A DNA stretch of 64,000 nt from Pedobacter sp. JY14-1 (GCF_029269825.1 NZ_JARJHU010000008.1:434001-498000); one strand, 5' to 3'; counted from the first letter of the stretch, positions 8,137-17,488 are shown. Program-made: numbers and translations. The notes: generated by a model not told the origin, from the sequence alone.

Positions 8137-8280
8137 CGTATTTTTGCCGATTTTTTGCTAATATCTTAATAATTTACCCCACCCGGAAAGGAATTAGAAA
8201 TTACGGTGGCCGTTATGGTTAACAGTCGCACCAGAGCGAAATAGTGCTATACATAACCCACAACTGCCTGGAATATTCTT

Positions 8281-9507
8281 TTAAAAATTAAAATCACTGT
8301 CCAACTGTCTGAGCATTTTTTTCAAAGCTGCGCGCACAGTGGTAGCCGTGTGCTGCGTCACCTGCTTGTATTTTGTGGTAAGGCTTTCCACGGAGATGGC
8401 CCGCCCGGCAGTACCAGGCGTCCGCAACGCACCCGCAACGAAAGACAGCAACTGGACCTTGGTAGCTGCTCCCACCAGGCCGGTATCTACCATCAGCCTC
8501 ACCAGATAAGCAAGACAGCCGACACTCATGTCGGTGTCAATCCGGAAAGCATCATCAAATTCGGCTTTGCTGCGCCCAGACTGCGACAAGTACTGTGCTG
8601 CAAGCTGAAATTTATGCCGGTTCCTGATCCTGTGAAATTCAAGCTTAAGCACATCATTCATTGCCTGACAAGCACCTGGCTGGTCTGTATGAAAGGCTGG
8701 AGCCGCAGGGCGAAGAGGTACCTTTCCGAATCTGTGCTTATATTCATACAACAGTTCAAGCTGATCTTCAACTTTAATCAGCATGTCAAGTTCCGCACTG
8801 ATCAATTCCTTATAGTATTTTAAAAAAGACTCCGCATTAAAGTTCAATTGATATAAATGCGCGATGAGCTGTGCATTGATGTCCCCGGTATGAATTGTCC
8901 GAGAAAATTTAAGTATCGAAGCAGACAAGCACATCAGATAATCCAGTCTTTCCCTGCACTCCCGTTCAGCCTCAAGAAACGCTCTTAAGCTATGAAGTAT
9001 CAGGTGCTTTAACCGCACATCAACCCCCGGAGCTGACAGGGTTTCGCGGAGGCTATCCATATGTCTTTGAAGATGCGCTTTCCCATCTTTCAGCTGCTTC
9101 AGCGGCATCACCCCAACTTCCATTCTAAATATCCCGGAAAGATACACGCAAAGGTCATATATCCCATCGAGACAACCGGAAAGCTGTTCTATGAGCGGCA
9201 CAAGCCTGGCTTCAGCAGCAAAACCCGTCAGCAGATCCATTAAAGCCACACATTCTTTTGTAGTTGTCTCCAGCTGCATTTTACACCATTGCTTTTTTCG
9301 GGAGCCTATCGTCAACAAATTGAGCCTGTCCAGCACCTGGCTGGTCAGGCTGGGCAGCGCCTGTTGCCATAAAGCAACCTCATCTTCAGTAAGTAATTCC
9401 TGTCCGGGGCCCAGGCGCTCTGCAAGGGCGTGCAGACCGGAAAATTGCGAGGCTTCATTAATGAATGCGCTCACCGTAGTAGATATTTTCATCATAGTTT
9501 TTATCAT
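8281..9507 (-). CDS. Helical protein of unknown function (possibly RteC-like)
   Basis: A 408-aa, mostly alpha-helical soluble protein; no signal peptide, no membrane segment. The middle (YKELISAELDMLIKVEDQLE) and the C-terminus (ISVESLTTKYKQV, then VRAALKKMLRQLD) are weakly reminiscent of RteC-type regulators of Bacteroides conjugative elements, but I cannot confirm this without a profile search. It overlaps the DUF6266 gene upstream by ATGA (9504-9507), so the two are almost certainly translated together. The start at 9507 is fixed by that coupling. Confidence 0.75.
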   Translation of the reverse strand: MIKTMMKISTTVSAFINEASQFSGLHALAERLGPGQELLTEDEVALWQQALPSLTSQVLDRLNLLTIGSRKKQWCKMQLETTTKECVALMDLLTGFAAEARLVPLIEQLSGCLDGIYDLCVYLSGIFRMEVGVMPLKQLKDGKAHLQRHMDSLRETLSAPGVDVRLKHLILHSLRAFLEAERECRERLDYLMCLSASILKFSRTIHTGDINAQLIAHLYQLNFNAESFLKYYKELISAELDMLIKVEDQLELLYEYKHRFGKVPLRPAAPAFHTDQPGACQAMNDVLKLEFHRIRNRHKFQLAAQYLSQSGRSKAEFDDAFRIDTDMSVGCLAYLVRLMVDTGLVGAATKVQLLSFVAGALRTPGTAGRAISVESLTTKYKQVTQHTATTVRAALKKMLRQLDSDFNF

Positions 9508-10151
9508 GGTTGAAATGGATTGAGCACGCCTAAATATTGGCTGTGGGAAATTTTACTTCGGTCCAGAGAAACCACTCCGACATAAACATGCATGGGCTGG
9601 CCTTTCATGGAAACCTGAGGTGAAAAACGGCAACCTTGGGCGACTCGGACCGCGCCGCCTACAAAACCATCCACCAGATGCTGACCTTCATTATAAAGTG
9701 CCAGTATGAGCTGGTCATTAAAAGCAGCACCTCCTACTTCGTTCCGCTGCCAGGTAAGTTGAAGGCTGTCCGGGCCGTCCCATACAATTACCGGGTTACC
9801 CAGCGGTGCCAGATCGCCCTTGCTGATCACTAATTTGGAACAATCAACCTCAATATCCGGCCATTTGCCCGAGAAGACCGTTTTGTAATTAGCCTTCAAC
9901 GCATTCCCGACCGGTGTTTTATAAGTACCCGCATATAGCATTCCCACGCTGAAATAAGGATGAAATGGGATGAGCCAGTCGTTTACATATTTGAACTTTG
10001 CCTGATTGTTGAGTTGCGCAACCGTTCTTTCGGAATTGATTTCTTTCCTGCGTTTCATGCGAAGGTAGGCTACGCCCATCCATTCCGCTCCTATTACCGG
10101 TCCGAGTGTACCCGAGATGGGTCCGAGGATGCCTTTTTTGATCTTTGCCAT
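9504..10151 (-). CDS. DUF6266 family protein
   Basis: A 215-aa protein matching the DUF6266 pattern: a basic Gly-rich N-terminus (MAKIKKGILGPISGTLGPVIG) followed by a conserved WMGVAYLRMKRRKE segment and a beta-rich remainder with an IVWDGPDSLQLTW stretch that resembles a fibronectin-like strand pair. The family is nearly confined to Bacteroidota, occurs in multiple copies per genome, and has no known function. It is the first gene of a two-gene unit (4-base overlap with the next). A tandem repeat of 11-bp units lies 46 bases upstream of its start. Confidence 0.85.
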   Translation of the reverse strand: MAKIKKGILGPISGTLGPVIGAEWMGVAYLRMKRRKEINSERTVAQLNNQAKFKYVNDWLIPFHPYFSVGMLYAGTYKTPVGNALKANYKTVFSGKWPDIEVDCSKLVISKGDLAPLGNPVIVWDGPDSLQLTWQRNEVGGAAFNDQLILALYNEGQHLVDGFVGGAVRVAQGCRFSPQVSMKGQPMHVYVGVVSLDRSKISHSQYLGVLNPFQP

Positions 10152-10197
10152 AGCTGAGGTATTAGAAATTTAAGCGTTGCCGCAGTGTAAACTGAAG

Positions 10198-10252
10198 GTA
10201 GCCGGGACCTACCAGATACCTGTGAGATACTAATAAGGTACTAACCAGGTAC
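10198..10252 (-). repeat. Five 11-bp tandem units upstream of DUF6266
   Basis: On the minus strand: GTACCTGGTTA, GTACCTTATTA, GTATCTCACAG, GTATCTGGTAG, GTCCCGGCTAC, a consensus of GTAYCTNNTAG repeated head to tail with an exact 11-base period. The period is near one helical turn and is not a multiple of three, so this is not a coding repeat. It lies between the DUF6266 start and its upstream neighbour, which suggests a regulatory or protein-binding array. Confidence 0.75.
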
Positions 10253-10565
10253 CTTACAGTCATAAGCCGTTGTCTTTGCATAAGTAAGCTTGTTTTGTAA
10301 ACCATGGGGCTAAAGTCAAGATGGGCGGTTAAGCAGCCCGCAGATTTAGCGCATATGGAACAACGCTGCGCTTCCTGCGCCTTTTGCGCAGGCATACAAT
10401 TATCCACAAATGCACATTTTTAAACATCCCTTGCAAAAACCGTTACCTCATCGTTAAATTGGTGTTAACAAATTATAAACCCGACTGTGAAGCCAGGTTT
10501 CCATAAAGTCATAAAGGCCTTATGCTGCGTCCATCCCTTACTCCCGCAGTCCAAAAACGACGGAC
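10253..10565. other. Intergenic region with a GC-rich hairpin
   Basis: Contains a perfect 7-bp hairpin, CCTGCGC-CTTTT-GCGCAGG (10374-10392), without a T-run, and probably the divergent promoters for DUF6266 and the small gene at 10566. No clear TAnnTTTG box was found on either strand. The minus-strand frame across 10162-10407 was rejected as a gene. Confidence 0.5.
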
Positions 10566-10769
10566 ATGCAAAAATTAACGATCTTCCCTAAAGAAGCCAT
10601 GGTTATCCTGGATATTTCCCTGAGAAAAGCCCAGAACCTGATGAACGATATCCGCTTCTGCCTCAACAAGCAAAAACACCATTATGTGACGATTAAGGAA
10701 TTCGCTGAGTATACGGGCGTAAGTGAAGAGCTTATCCTCTTCTCGCTGGAACGCACTAAACGCCATTGA
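10566..10769 (+). CDS. Small HTH-like protein
   Basis: A 67-aa protein. Residues ~38-60 (KHHYVTIKEFAEYTGVSEEL) look like a helix-turn-helix of the excisionase/MerR-like kind used by small DNA-binding proteins, and the first half (ISLRKAQNLMNDIRFCLN) is a conserved-looking helical segment. Similar short proteins are common in Sphingobacteriaceae (from memory; no name). It is transcribed convergently with the MocR-type gene and overlaps its 3' end by 14 bases. Confidence 0.7.
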   Translation: MQKLTIFPKEAMVILDISLRKAQNLMNDIRFCLNKQKHHYVTIKEFAEYTGVSEELILFSLERTKRH

Positions 10770-12219
10770 TAACCCTTTTCTGCATCGCTATACTTGCGCT
10801 GTCGGCTTCCCTGAAGCTGAAAGTTCCAAAGCCCAGCCGCATAAAACGTGTCTGAACGGATGGCTGCCCGGGATTGCTGAAGGGAATCTGCTGCCCGGAA
10901 CTGACAATATCTTCCAGCGCAGATGCCAGCAAACGGTGGTCTTTAAACTCCAGCCATAAGGCAAAGCCGGCGTTCACCGGGGCTATCTTTATATTGTCGC
11001 CAAACCTGGAATCCAGCAGATAAACCAGCTGGTAAAGGTTATCCTCCAGAGATTTCCGGGCGGTGCGCACCGCATTTCGCAGATCTCCGTTCTGCATCAT
11101 GTCCATGACTGCAAGTTCCTCAATCAAGTCCCTGAATTCATGCTGGAAAGGCTTCAGCTGGTTTAACCGCTCAATCAACGGGCTGACAGCACAAACAATA
11201 CGTGTATTGCGCATGTAGACCGAAAGCTGGCTGAGCGGGGCAAGGTAAACGACGTGACCATGATGCATCAACTTTGCCAGATGGGCAGGCTTTCGATTTC
11301 CCCACCAGAACTCATGATACTTGTCTTCTTCTATAATGTAAAAGCCGAACCGGATGGCCAGCTCCAGGATTTGCGCGCAAAGCCCTGCGTCCAGGGCAGC
11401 TCCGTCCGGGTAATTGCACTGCGGCCGCAGGTAGATGGCCCGTAGTGAAGTGGTAGTAGCCAGGGCCTCGAGCCGGGCAAGGAAATCGGGTGAACTGGTC
11501 TCCAGATAAAATGGGCAGATGCCTCTGCGGCGCAGTACTTCCGCCAGCAAAGGATCGTGGCGACAAGTATTTACGAAAGTGGCGCCTGGAAATAATAAAC
11601 TGCTGAGTACGTCGTCCAGGCATTTATCCCGCCCATAAACGATGGTGAGCGTCCCCGGGTTGAGCTGCATCTGATAGTTCTGGTTAAAATAAACCCTGGC
11701 CATCTCCGCATAAGCATCGCTGTGTAAATCCCGCAAGTGGTCCAGTTGCGAATAGCGCGAATACCGGTCACGGTGTTTTCTCCTGTACCTGTTCAGCACC
11801 GCATCCGGATAGTAGACCGGGTTTAAGGTATCTAACCCCACCGAAAGGAAATCCTGCTCCAAAAGAGGGCTTACGGGTTTTAAAGCCGCGTTATCCGGCA
11901 ATTGCAGCGGCACCTCATCTGAAAATCCGCTTTGCGGGAAGCTGCCTCCGGGTACGTTCAGATTTGCTGAAACATAGGTACCCGATCCGGAAACCGCATA
12001 TAAAAGACCTTTGGAGAACAACCGGTCATAAACGTTGCGAACGGTGTTGGCATTGATATTGTTGAGCCGTGCCAGTTCCTTTTGCGATGGCAGGCTGGTT
12101 CCGGCACAAAGCTCGCCGGAAAGTATGAGCTTTTCAATATGCGCTGCCAGCTGATGTCCAGGCCTCGCACCTCGCTCAAAAGAAAATTTCCACTGGAGCA
12201 CATCCGTTTTATTTCTCAT
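10756..12219 (-). CDS. MocR-type GntR regulator with degenerate aminotransferase domain
   Basis: A 487-aa MocR-architecture regulator. The N-terminal winged HTH (~15-85: GHQLAAHIEKLILSGEL, then SQKELARLNNINANTVRNVY) is a good GntR domain. The rest is a fold-type I aminotransferase domain with recognisable landmarks: RPQCNYPDG (the usual P-x-x-x-P-x-G), EEDKYHEFWW (the usual D-Y/D-x-E-F) and FMRLGFGTF (carboxylate-binding Arg). The PLP-Schiff-base lysine, normally in a G-S/T-x-S-K motif, is replaced: the aligned stretch reads YLAPLSQLSVYM with Gln331. It probably cannot form an internal aldimine and may sense a ligand non-covalently. Its targets are unknown; there is no obvious PLP or amino-acid gene nearby. 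Confidence 0.85.
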   Translation of the reverse strand: MRNKTDVLQWKFSFERGARPGHQLAAHIEKLILSGELCAGTSLPSQKELARLNNINANTVRNVYDRLFSKGLLYAVSGSGTYVSANLNVPGGSFPQSGFSDEVPLQLPDNAALKPVSPLLEQDFLSVGLDTLNPVYYPDAVLNRYRRKHRDRYSRYSQLDHLRDLHSDAYAEMARVYFNQNYQMQLNPGTLTIVYGRDKCLDDVLSSLLFPGATFVNTCRHDPLLAEVLRRRGICPFYLETSSPDFLARLEALATTTSLRAIYLRPQCNYPDGAALDAGLCAQILELAIRFGFYIIEEDKYHEFWWGNRKPAHLAKLMHHGHVVYLAPLSQLSVYMRNTRIVCAVSPLIERLNQLKPFQHEFRDLIEELAVMDMMQNGDLRNAVRTARKSLEDNLYQLVYLLDSRFGDNIKIAPVNAGFALWLEFKDHRLLASALEDIVSSGQQIPFSNPGQPSVQTRFMRLGFGTFSFREADSASIAMQKRVINGV

Positions 12220-12414
12220 AAAAGCGCTTAGATAATTCTTGAATAAATAAGTTAGTGCAGCGAAGTTAATTAAACCATATTAATCCCACAGACAACAAAA
12301 ATCACCCTAAAGAAAATTTCCGAAAGCACGCCAAAAACTAATACAGGAATTTGTGGAAATTGCTATTGCATCTGCCGGTCTGGAAGGACGCAGCCGGGCT
12401 GGCGGGTGTTATTA

Positions 12415-13809
12415 TCAATAGGCGCTTTCATCACCAGCAAACACCTGCCAGACAGTAAGGAAGATGATTTTCAGGTCCAGGAACATAGACCAGTTTTCCA
12501 TGTACCAGATGTCTGCCTTCACCCTTGCTTCCATGGCTTCATCTTCCTGGGTTTCACCACGCAACCCGTTTACCTGGGCCCAGCCGGTGATTCCAGGTTT
12601 CAGGAAATGACGCACCATAAATTCATCAATGAGGTCAGAGTATAATTTGGTATGCCTGAGCATATGAGGCCTGGGGCCTACCACAGACATATTTCCGGCC
12701 AGCACATTAAAGAACTGGGGCAGTTCATCCAGACTGGTCTTGCGGAGAAATGCACCCACCCTGGTAATCCGCCGATCGTCTTTGGTCGCCTGACGATGCC
12801 CTGCGTCGGCATTTACCTTCATGCTGCGGAACTTCAGACAATAAAATGGCTGGTTATTTTTACCAGACCTTAGCTGTTTGAAAAATACAGGGCCTTTGGA
12901 CTCAAGCCTGATTAATACCGCAATGATCGGCATCAGCCAGCTCATGATGCAGACAATAATGAACAAAGAAAAAACGATATCAAATATTCTTTTAATAACC
13001 TGATTGCCATAATTTTCCAGTGGTTCCGCCCTTGGACTGATTACCGGAAAGTGCCCAAGCATCCGTACATTTACATTTTTCCGGAAATAGTCCTTTACAT
13101 CGGGTACGATCTTGAACCGTATGACTTCTTTGTCCGCCTGCCGCATCAGCTGCTCAATTTTATGATAGGCCCTATCGGGCAAGGCACAATAGATCTCCTT
13201 AATCTTGTGCTGGCGGACATACCGGATACAATCCTGAACCTTCCCTAAAATATAGACTTCATCGTCGCCGATATCTTCCTTATCATCAAAAAAGCCGACC
13301 ACACGAAATCCCATACTGGACTTGCTTTCCATGATCTTTTTAAGTTCCCTTCCGACTGGACCTGCCCCCACGATAACAACCCTTGTGTAGTCTACCAGTC
13401 TCGCCCGGTGTGAGCGCCTCACTAATAAGAAAACAATCTTTCCAACAAGCAATAAAGGGGTGAAAAGTATAAAGGTATAAAGTATGAGCCTATTGTAAAT
13501 GGTAAACTCAGGAACATAGAAAACCAGTCCGCCAATAAAAAGTGCGAAGAACAAAAGCGAAGATAGCGTTTGCTTGATGGTCGGGATGGCGTCCTTCAAA
13601 AAGATGTCCTTATACAGGCATGCCACCTGGCTGATGTTAAACCAGAGGAAATTGACAAAAAGGACCTGGACCACGCTAACCTGCCGGACTTCCGATGCCG
13701 TCAGAAACAAGCTGGCCAGATAACCGCAAAGATTAAGCAGAGCCAGATCGGCCAAAATGCCAATCAGCCTGTAGTATGAACCATACTTTTCACTCGTAGA
13801 ACTCGACAA
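12415..13809 (-). CDS. Polyprenyl-phosphate sugar-1-P transferase (WcaJ/EpsE type), copy 1
   Basis: A 464-aa initiating transferase that moves a sugar-1-phosphate (classically glucose) from UDP-sugar to undecaprenyl phosphate at the inner membrane. Four to five membrane helices fill residues ~15-130, a Rossmann-like CoA-binding-type domain ~140-250 ([17 protein letters not shown]), then a fifth hydrophobic helix (~275-300) and the Bac_transf catalytic domain with [33 protein letters not shown] and VVGPRPHM. It is a paralogue of the gene at 15517, and both flank ugd. It has its own promoter just downstream of the ugd terminator. The sugar specificity cannot be read from sequence. Confidence 0.92.
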   Translation of the reverse strand: MSSSTSEKYGSYYRLIGILADLALLNLCGYLASLFLTASEVRQVSVVQVLFVNFLWFNISQVACLYKDIFLKDAIPTIKQTLSSLLFFALFIGGLVFYVPEFTIYNRLILYTFILFTPLLLVGKIVFLLVRRSHRARLVDYTRVVIVGAGPVGRELKKIMESKSSMGFRVVGFFDDKEDIGDDEVYILGKVQDCIRYVRQHKIKEIYCALPDRAYHKIEQLMRQADKEVIRFKIVPDVKDYFRKNVNVRMLGHFPVISPRAEPLENYGNQVIKRIFDIVFSLFIIVCIMSWLMPIIAVLIRLESKGPVFFKQLRSGKNNQPFYCLKFRSMKVNADAGHRQATKDDRRITRVGAFLRKTSLDELPQFFNVLAGNMSVVGPRPHMLRHTKLYSDLIDEFMVRHFLKPGITGWAQVNGLRGETQEDEAMEARVKADIWYMENWSMFLDLKIIFLTVWQVFAGDESAY

Positions 13810-13830
13810 TCCCGTTTATATTTGGTTGAT

Positions 13831-13862
13831 CAAAGATATCATATCTTTAAACAAAAAACCAA
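13831..13862 (-). promoter_or_regulatory. Bacteroidota-type promoter for the 12415-13809 gene
   Basis: The minus strand reads TTG (13862-13860), 21 nt, then TATCTTTG (13838-13831), matching TTG-N19-21-TAnnTTTG. The start codon is 22 bases downstream. The -33 element lies inside the terminator hairpin of ugd. Confidence 0.65.
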
Positions 13863-13882
13863 CTGCGAAAAATCGCAGTTGG
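13853..13882 (-). terminator. Terminator after ugd
   Basis: CCAACTGCGA-AAAA-TCGCAGTTGG is a perfect 10-bp stem with a 4-base loop. On the minus strand it is followed by a run of T (A-tract 13853-13858). It starts 33 bases after the ugd stop codon. Confidence 0.9.
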
Positions 13883-13914
13883 CTCATACATAACAGGAAG
13901 TCAATTAACAGGTC

Positions 13915-15309
13915 TTACATACCTATTGATTGCACTTTAAAGCCGATTGCCTTCAGTTTCTCCACATCCAGGATGTTCCGGCCATCGAATATTTTTGCAG
14001 GCTTCAGCATGCTGTCATAAATACGCTGCCAGTCATAATCCCTGAACTCATCCCATTCCGTCAGGACTGCAATGGCATGGGCATCCTTACAAGCCTCATA
14101 AGGATCGCTGAATACGGCAACATTTTCTTTATTCTCTTCAGCTGAACGGGTATGCAGATAGTTTAAATCACCATAGATCTGACCCTCTTCTACTTTAGGG
14201 TCATATACCCTGATTTGGGCCTGCTCATTTAACAGCTCATCAGCCACATAGATCGCTGCCGATTCACGGGTGTCATTCGTATCTTTCTTGAACGCCCATC
14301 CCAGGAAGGCTATTTTCTTACCAGAAACTGTGTTATACAGGCTCTTCACAATATTCAGCGCAAAACGCTTTTTCTGGTGATCGTTCATGATGATCACTTG
14401 CTCCCAATAGTCCGCTACTTCCTTTAATCCAAATGAACGGCTGATATACACCAGGTTCAGAATGTCTTTCTGGAAGCAGGAGCCGCCAAAACCAACAGAA
14501 GCTTTTAGGAATTTAGGGCCAATACGGCTATCGGTACCAATTGCTCTGGCCACTTCATTGACATTAGCTTCAGTTTTCTCACATAGCTCAGAAATCGCAT
14601 TGATCGAAGATATCCTTTGCGCCAGGAAAGCGTTAGCGACCAGTTTGGAAAGCTCCGATGACCAAACGTTGGTCGTCAATATCCTTTCGCGCGGAATCCA
14701 GTTGGCATAAACATCTACCAAGGCCTGAATTGCTTCCTTTCCCTCTTCTGTTTCATCGCCACCGATCAGTACGCGATCCGGCTCAAACAGATCTTCTACG
14801 GCTGTACCCTCTGCCAGGAATTCCGGATTTGACAAAACCTGGAATTTTACTCCGTTGCCTGTGTTCTGCAGGATATCACGTACAGCTTCGGCTGTACGCA
14901 CAGGTAACGTAGATTTTTCAACGATAATTTTATTTGATGTTGAGACCCGGGCGATTTGACGCGCACAAAGCTCTATCCATTTCAGATCTGCACCTTGGCC
15001 CTTACCAGCGCCATAGGTTTTAGTGGGCGTATTTACCGAAATAAACACCATGTCCGCTTCGGCGATCGCGTCGTCTACGTTCGTAGAGAAGAACAAGTTA
15101 CGTCCTCTGGCTTCAGCTACGACATCACTTAGGCCAGGCTCATATACAGGGATGTTATTGACATCCGTATCGTTCCAGGCGGCAATTCGCGCCTCATTTA
15201 AATCGACCACTGTGACCTTGATGTGTGAACATTTTTTTGCAATCACAGCCATAGTAGGCCCACCGACATAACCGGCACCGATGCAGCAGATGCTTGAAAT
15301 TCTTGTCAT
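13915..15309 (-). CDS. ugd: UDP-glucose 6-dehydrogenase
   Basis: Oxidises UDP-glucose to UDP-glucuronate using two NAD+. Length 464 aa, the longer, animal-type UGDH. The N-terminal Rossmann motif is [16 protein letters not shown] (residues ~10-25), the substrate region is [14 protein letters not shown] (~160), and the catalytic cysteine is in [12 protein letters not shown] (~274). The C-terminal UDP-binding part has [12 protein letters not shown] (~338). It lies between the two sugar-1-P transferase genes and ends in a strong terminator, so it is its own transcription unit or the end of the one starting at 16920. It supplies UDP-glucuronate or derived UDP-xylose/galacturonate for the polymers. 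Confidence 0.96.
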   Translation of the reverse strand: MTRISSICCIGAGYVGGPTMAVIAKKCSHIKVTVVDLNEARIAAWNDTDVNNIPVYEPGLSDVVAEARGRNLFFSTNVDDAIAEADMVFISVNTPTKTYGAGKGQGADLKWIELCARQIARVSTSNKIIVEKSTLPVRTAEAVRDILQNTGNGVKFQVLSNPEFLAEGTAVEDLFEPDRVLIGGDETEEGKEAIQALVDVYANWIPRERILTTNVWSSELSKLVANAFLAQRISSINAISELCEKTEANVNEVARAIGTDSRIGPKFLKASVGFGGSCFQKDILNLVYISRSFGLKEVADYWEQVIIMNDHQKKRFALNIVKSLYNTVSGKKIAFLGWAFKKDTNDTRESAAIYVADELLNEQAQIRVYDPKVEEGQIYGDLNYLHTRSAEENKENVAVFSDPYEACKDAHAIAVLTEWDEFRDYDWQRIYDSMLKPAKIFDGRNILDVEKLKAIGFKVQSIGM

Positions 15310-15516
15310 GTTTATATTCTGTCGTTAAGAAAATTCTGTTCCGTAAAGTTCTGTAACTTGATTTGGAACTTCTTTAAGTTGCTGTTCTTTATTTTTTGGA
15401 TAAAAAATTCCTCTTTAATTGACCACAATATAACTATTTAATTGTTTAGCCAATAAGACTTCAAAATACAAATATTCAGATGAGAAAGAAATGCTCGTTA
15501 ATCAGCTGAATTGCCA

Positions 15517-16920
15517 TCAATAGGCATTTTCTTCGCCCCTAACCGCATTGATAATCGTCATAAAGATGATCCTTACATCGAGCATGCTCGTCCAGTTCTC
15601 CAAATAATAGATATCGTATTTCACCCTGTTTTCCATCGCCTCCTTCTCTTTTGTCTCACCACGATAGCCATTCACCTGAGCCCAGCCAGTGATACCAGGT
15701 TTCAGAAAGTGACGAACCATAAACTGACTGATGATCTCTTTATACTGTTCTGTATGCTTAAGCATATGTGGCCTTGGACCAACCACACTCATGTTGCCAA
15801 TAAAAACATTGAAAAACTGAGGCATTTCGTCGAGGCTTGTCTTCCGCAAAAAGGCACCAATTTTAGTAATCCTTGCATCATTCTTCGTTGCCTGCTTGTC
15901 GTCACTATCCTTATTGACTGTCATGCTGCGAAACTTGTAGCACCAGAATGGCTCATCGTTACGCCCACTTCTCAACTGCTTGAACAATACCGGGCCGGGG
16001 CTTTGCAATTTGATCAGGAGGCCAATGATCGGATATAACCAGCTTAAAATAAAAACGATTACCAATGAACTAAACAGCACATCAAATACACGCTTCTTAA
16101 ACCGGTTGCCCATTTCTTCCAAAGGCTCATGGCGCAATGTAATGATCGGAAACTCCCCCCCTAAGTAGCTCATTGTATACGGTGAAGCAAGCGTCCCCCC
16201 CAAATCAGGAATAAATTTTAACCGTACACACTGCCGGTCAGCTTCCGCAACTAATGCCTTTACTTCGCCCATCCTCTGCGGAGCAACCGCCACATATACA
16301 TCCTTTACACCGCTTTCAGCAGCTTCCATAAGCCTTTTCGAAACCACTTCGGAGACGAAGCCTTCCTCATCGGAATAAATACTTTCATCATCTCCGACGA
16401 AACCATAGAAATCAAGACTTGCCTGCTTCTGCAGGTATACCGATATCCGGATGGCCGTATCGTTGGAACCCATTACCGCAACCTTTTTTGTTGCTTTGAA
16501 CTTGTTAATGACGATATACTGAATAGAAGTGCCTACAAAGCGGTTGATAATAAACGCCACTGACAAAGAAAAATAAAATACAAGGAGAAAGGTCCTGGAA
16601 AACTGATCGTCACGGGCAAACATTAAATAAATAGCAAATAATACAAAATGAAGAATTACACTTCTCCAGGTACCCCTGTAAATGCGTTCCAGACGCCGGG
16701 CTCCATACGCAGTATACAAGCCAAAGACTGCTGTACTTAACATCCAGATCAAGTTGCAAACAATAATGTAATTCCTATCAATTTCGATTTCCCCCGATGC
16801 GGTTCTGCCTAATTCAGCCGTCACATAATAAGCCATGAAATAAACCAAGTTCAGCATGATTATATCTGTGACCGGAAGGATATAACGTAATAAATAGATG
16901 TAGCGAGTTTGAATGGCCAT
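15517..16920 (-). CDS. Polyprenyl-phosphate sugar-1-P transferase (WcaJ/EpsE type), copy 2
   Basis: A 467-aa initiating transferase with the same plan as the gene at 12415: N-terminal helices (~10-125), a nucleotide-binding-like middle domain (VAVMGSNDTAIRISVYL, ~150), and the Bac_transf domain with QSPGPVLFKQLRSG, YKFRSMTVN, KTSLDEMPQFFNV and VVGPRPHM. The two copies share many identical stretches in the catalytic domain and less in the middle domain, so they are older paralogues with possibly different sugar choice. 207 bases separate it from ugd. A possible -7 box, TATTTTTG (16944-16937 on the minus strand), lies 17 bases before its start, without a good TTG. Confidence 0.92.
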   Translation of the reverse strand: MAIQTRYIYLLRYILPVTDIIMLNLVYFMAYYVTAELGRTASGEIEIDRNYIIVCNLIWMLSTAVFGLYTAYGARRLERIYRGTWRSVILHFVLFAIYLMFARDDQFSRTFLLVFYFSLSVAFIINRFVGTSIQYIVINKFKATKKVAVMGSNDTAIRISVYLQKQASLDFYGFVGDDESIYSDEEGFVSEVVSKRLMEAAESGVKDVYVAVAPQRMGEVKALVAEADRQCVRLKFIPDLGGTLASPYTMSYLGGEFPIITLRHEPLEEMGNRFKKRVFDVLFSSLVIVFILSWLYPIIGLLIKLQSPGPVLFKQLRSGRNDEPFWCYKFRSMTVNKDSDDKQATKNDARITKIGAFLRKTSLDEMPQFFNVFIGNMSVVGPRPHMLKHTEQYKEIISQFMVRHFLKPGITGWAQVNGYRGETKEKEAMENRVKYDIYYLENWTSMLDVRIIFMTIINAVRGEENAY

Positions 16921-16936
16921 GAGATACTGCTTAGGA

Positions 16937-16944
16937 CAAAAATA
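16937..16944 (-). promoter_or_regulatory. Possible -7 box for the 15517-16920 gene
   Basis: TATTTTTG on the minus strand fits TAnnTTTG, 17 bases before the ATG. No TTG is found at the expected distance, so this is weak. Confidence 0.3.
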
Positions 16945-17383
16945 AAATGAATTCCCTGTTCATTTCATTCATTTTACACGTGCAATTTACTCAAAAATCA
17001 ATCCATTCAAAAGACAAATGCTGTACTTTAAGAAAAAAGTGTATAAATAACACGAAGGTTCGGCAATTTCCTGATTTCTGACAGAGTTTTTAATGACCAT
17101 ATTATCAAATATTAAATTAAAAGTCTCTGATTCTCATAGAGAAGCATCTATTAAAAATACTTTCTATAGACAATCGGCGATATGATTAAAATATAATACA
17201 ACACTGTATTACATTTAGAACAAATCAATCAAAAAACACGGAATTCAGCAGGTAACTTGTACACTTTTGTAAACAACAACCCTCAGTTGTAACTAAAAAT
17301 ATTTTTCTGTTTTATTTGCAAGTAACACCTTTTTAACATTAAATTAGGATTAACGAGAACAACTAACCAAATAATCTGAGCAA
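16945..17383. other. AT-rich intergenic region
   Basis: About 440 bases of strongly AT-rich DNA between divergent genes, with no gene or clear repeat visible. It probably carries the upstream control region of the 15517-16920 gene and of the small frame that follows. Confidence 0.5.
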
Positions 17384-17488
17384 ATGGAAATCCTATTTTT
17401 AACACTTATCATATTATACATCGTTTTTTGGGTATGGGCCTATTTCGATGCCAAACGTGCTATTGTACTTGAGGACGAAATCAAATAA
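17384..17488 (+). CDS. Possible 34-aa single-span membrane protein
   Basis: A short frame: MEILFLTLIILYIVFWVWAY followed by FDAKRAIVLEDEIK and a stop. Residues 3-20 form a perfect transmembrane helix with an aromatic cap, then a charged cytoplasmic tail. It is the only structured frame in a non-coding stretch of nearly 600 bases. It could be a regulatory micro-protein. No homologue is known to me. Confidence 0.45.
   Translation: MEILFLTLIILYIVFWVWAYFDAKRAIVLEDEIK

Noticed and set aside
10162..10407. 81-codon minus-strand frame with Cys-rich start and RYLV repeats
   Set aside because: It runs through the 11-bp tandem array, whose period is not a multiple of three, and the RYLV-like pattern is only a by-product of that array. 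No start context or family resemblance.
15511..16038. 175-codon plus-strand frame inside the second sugar-1-P transferase
   Set aside because: Lies fully opposite a well-recognised gene with intact motifs; the composition is that of an antisense shadow.
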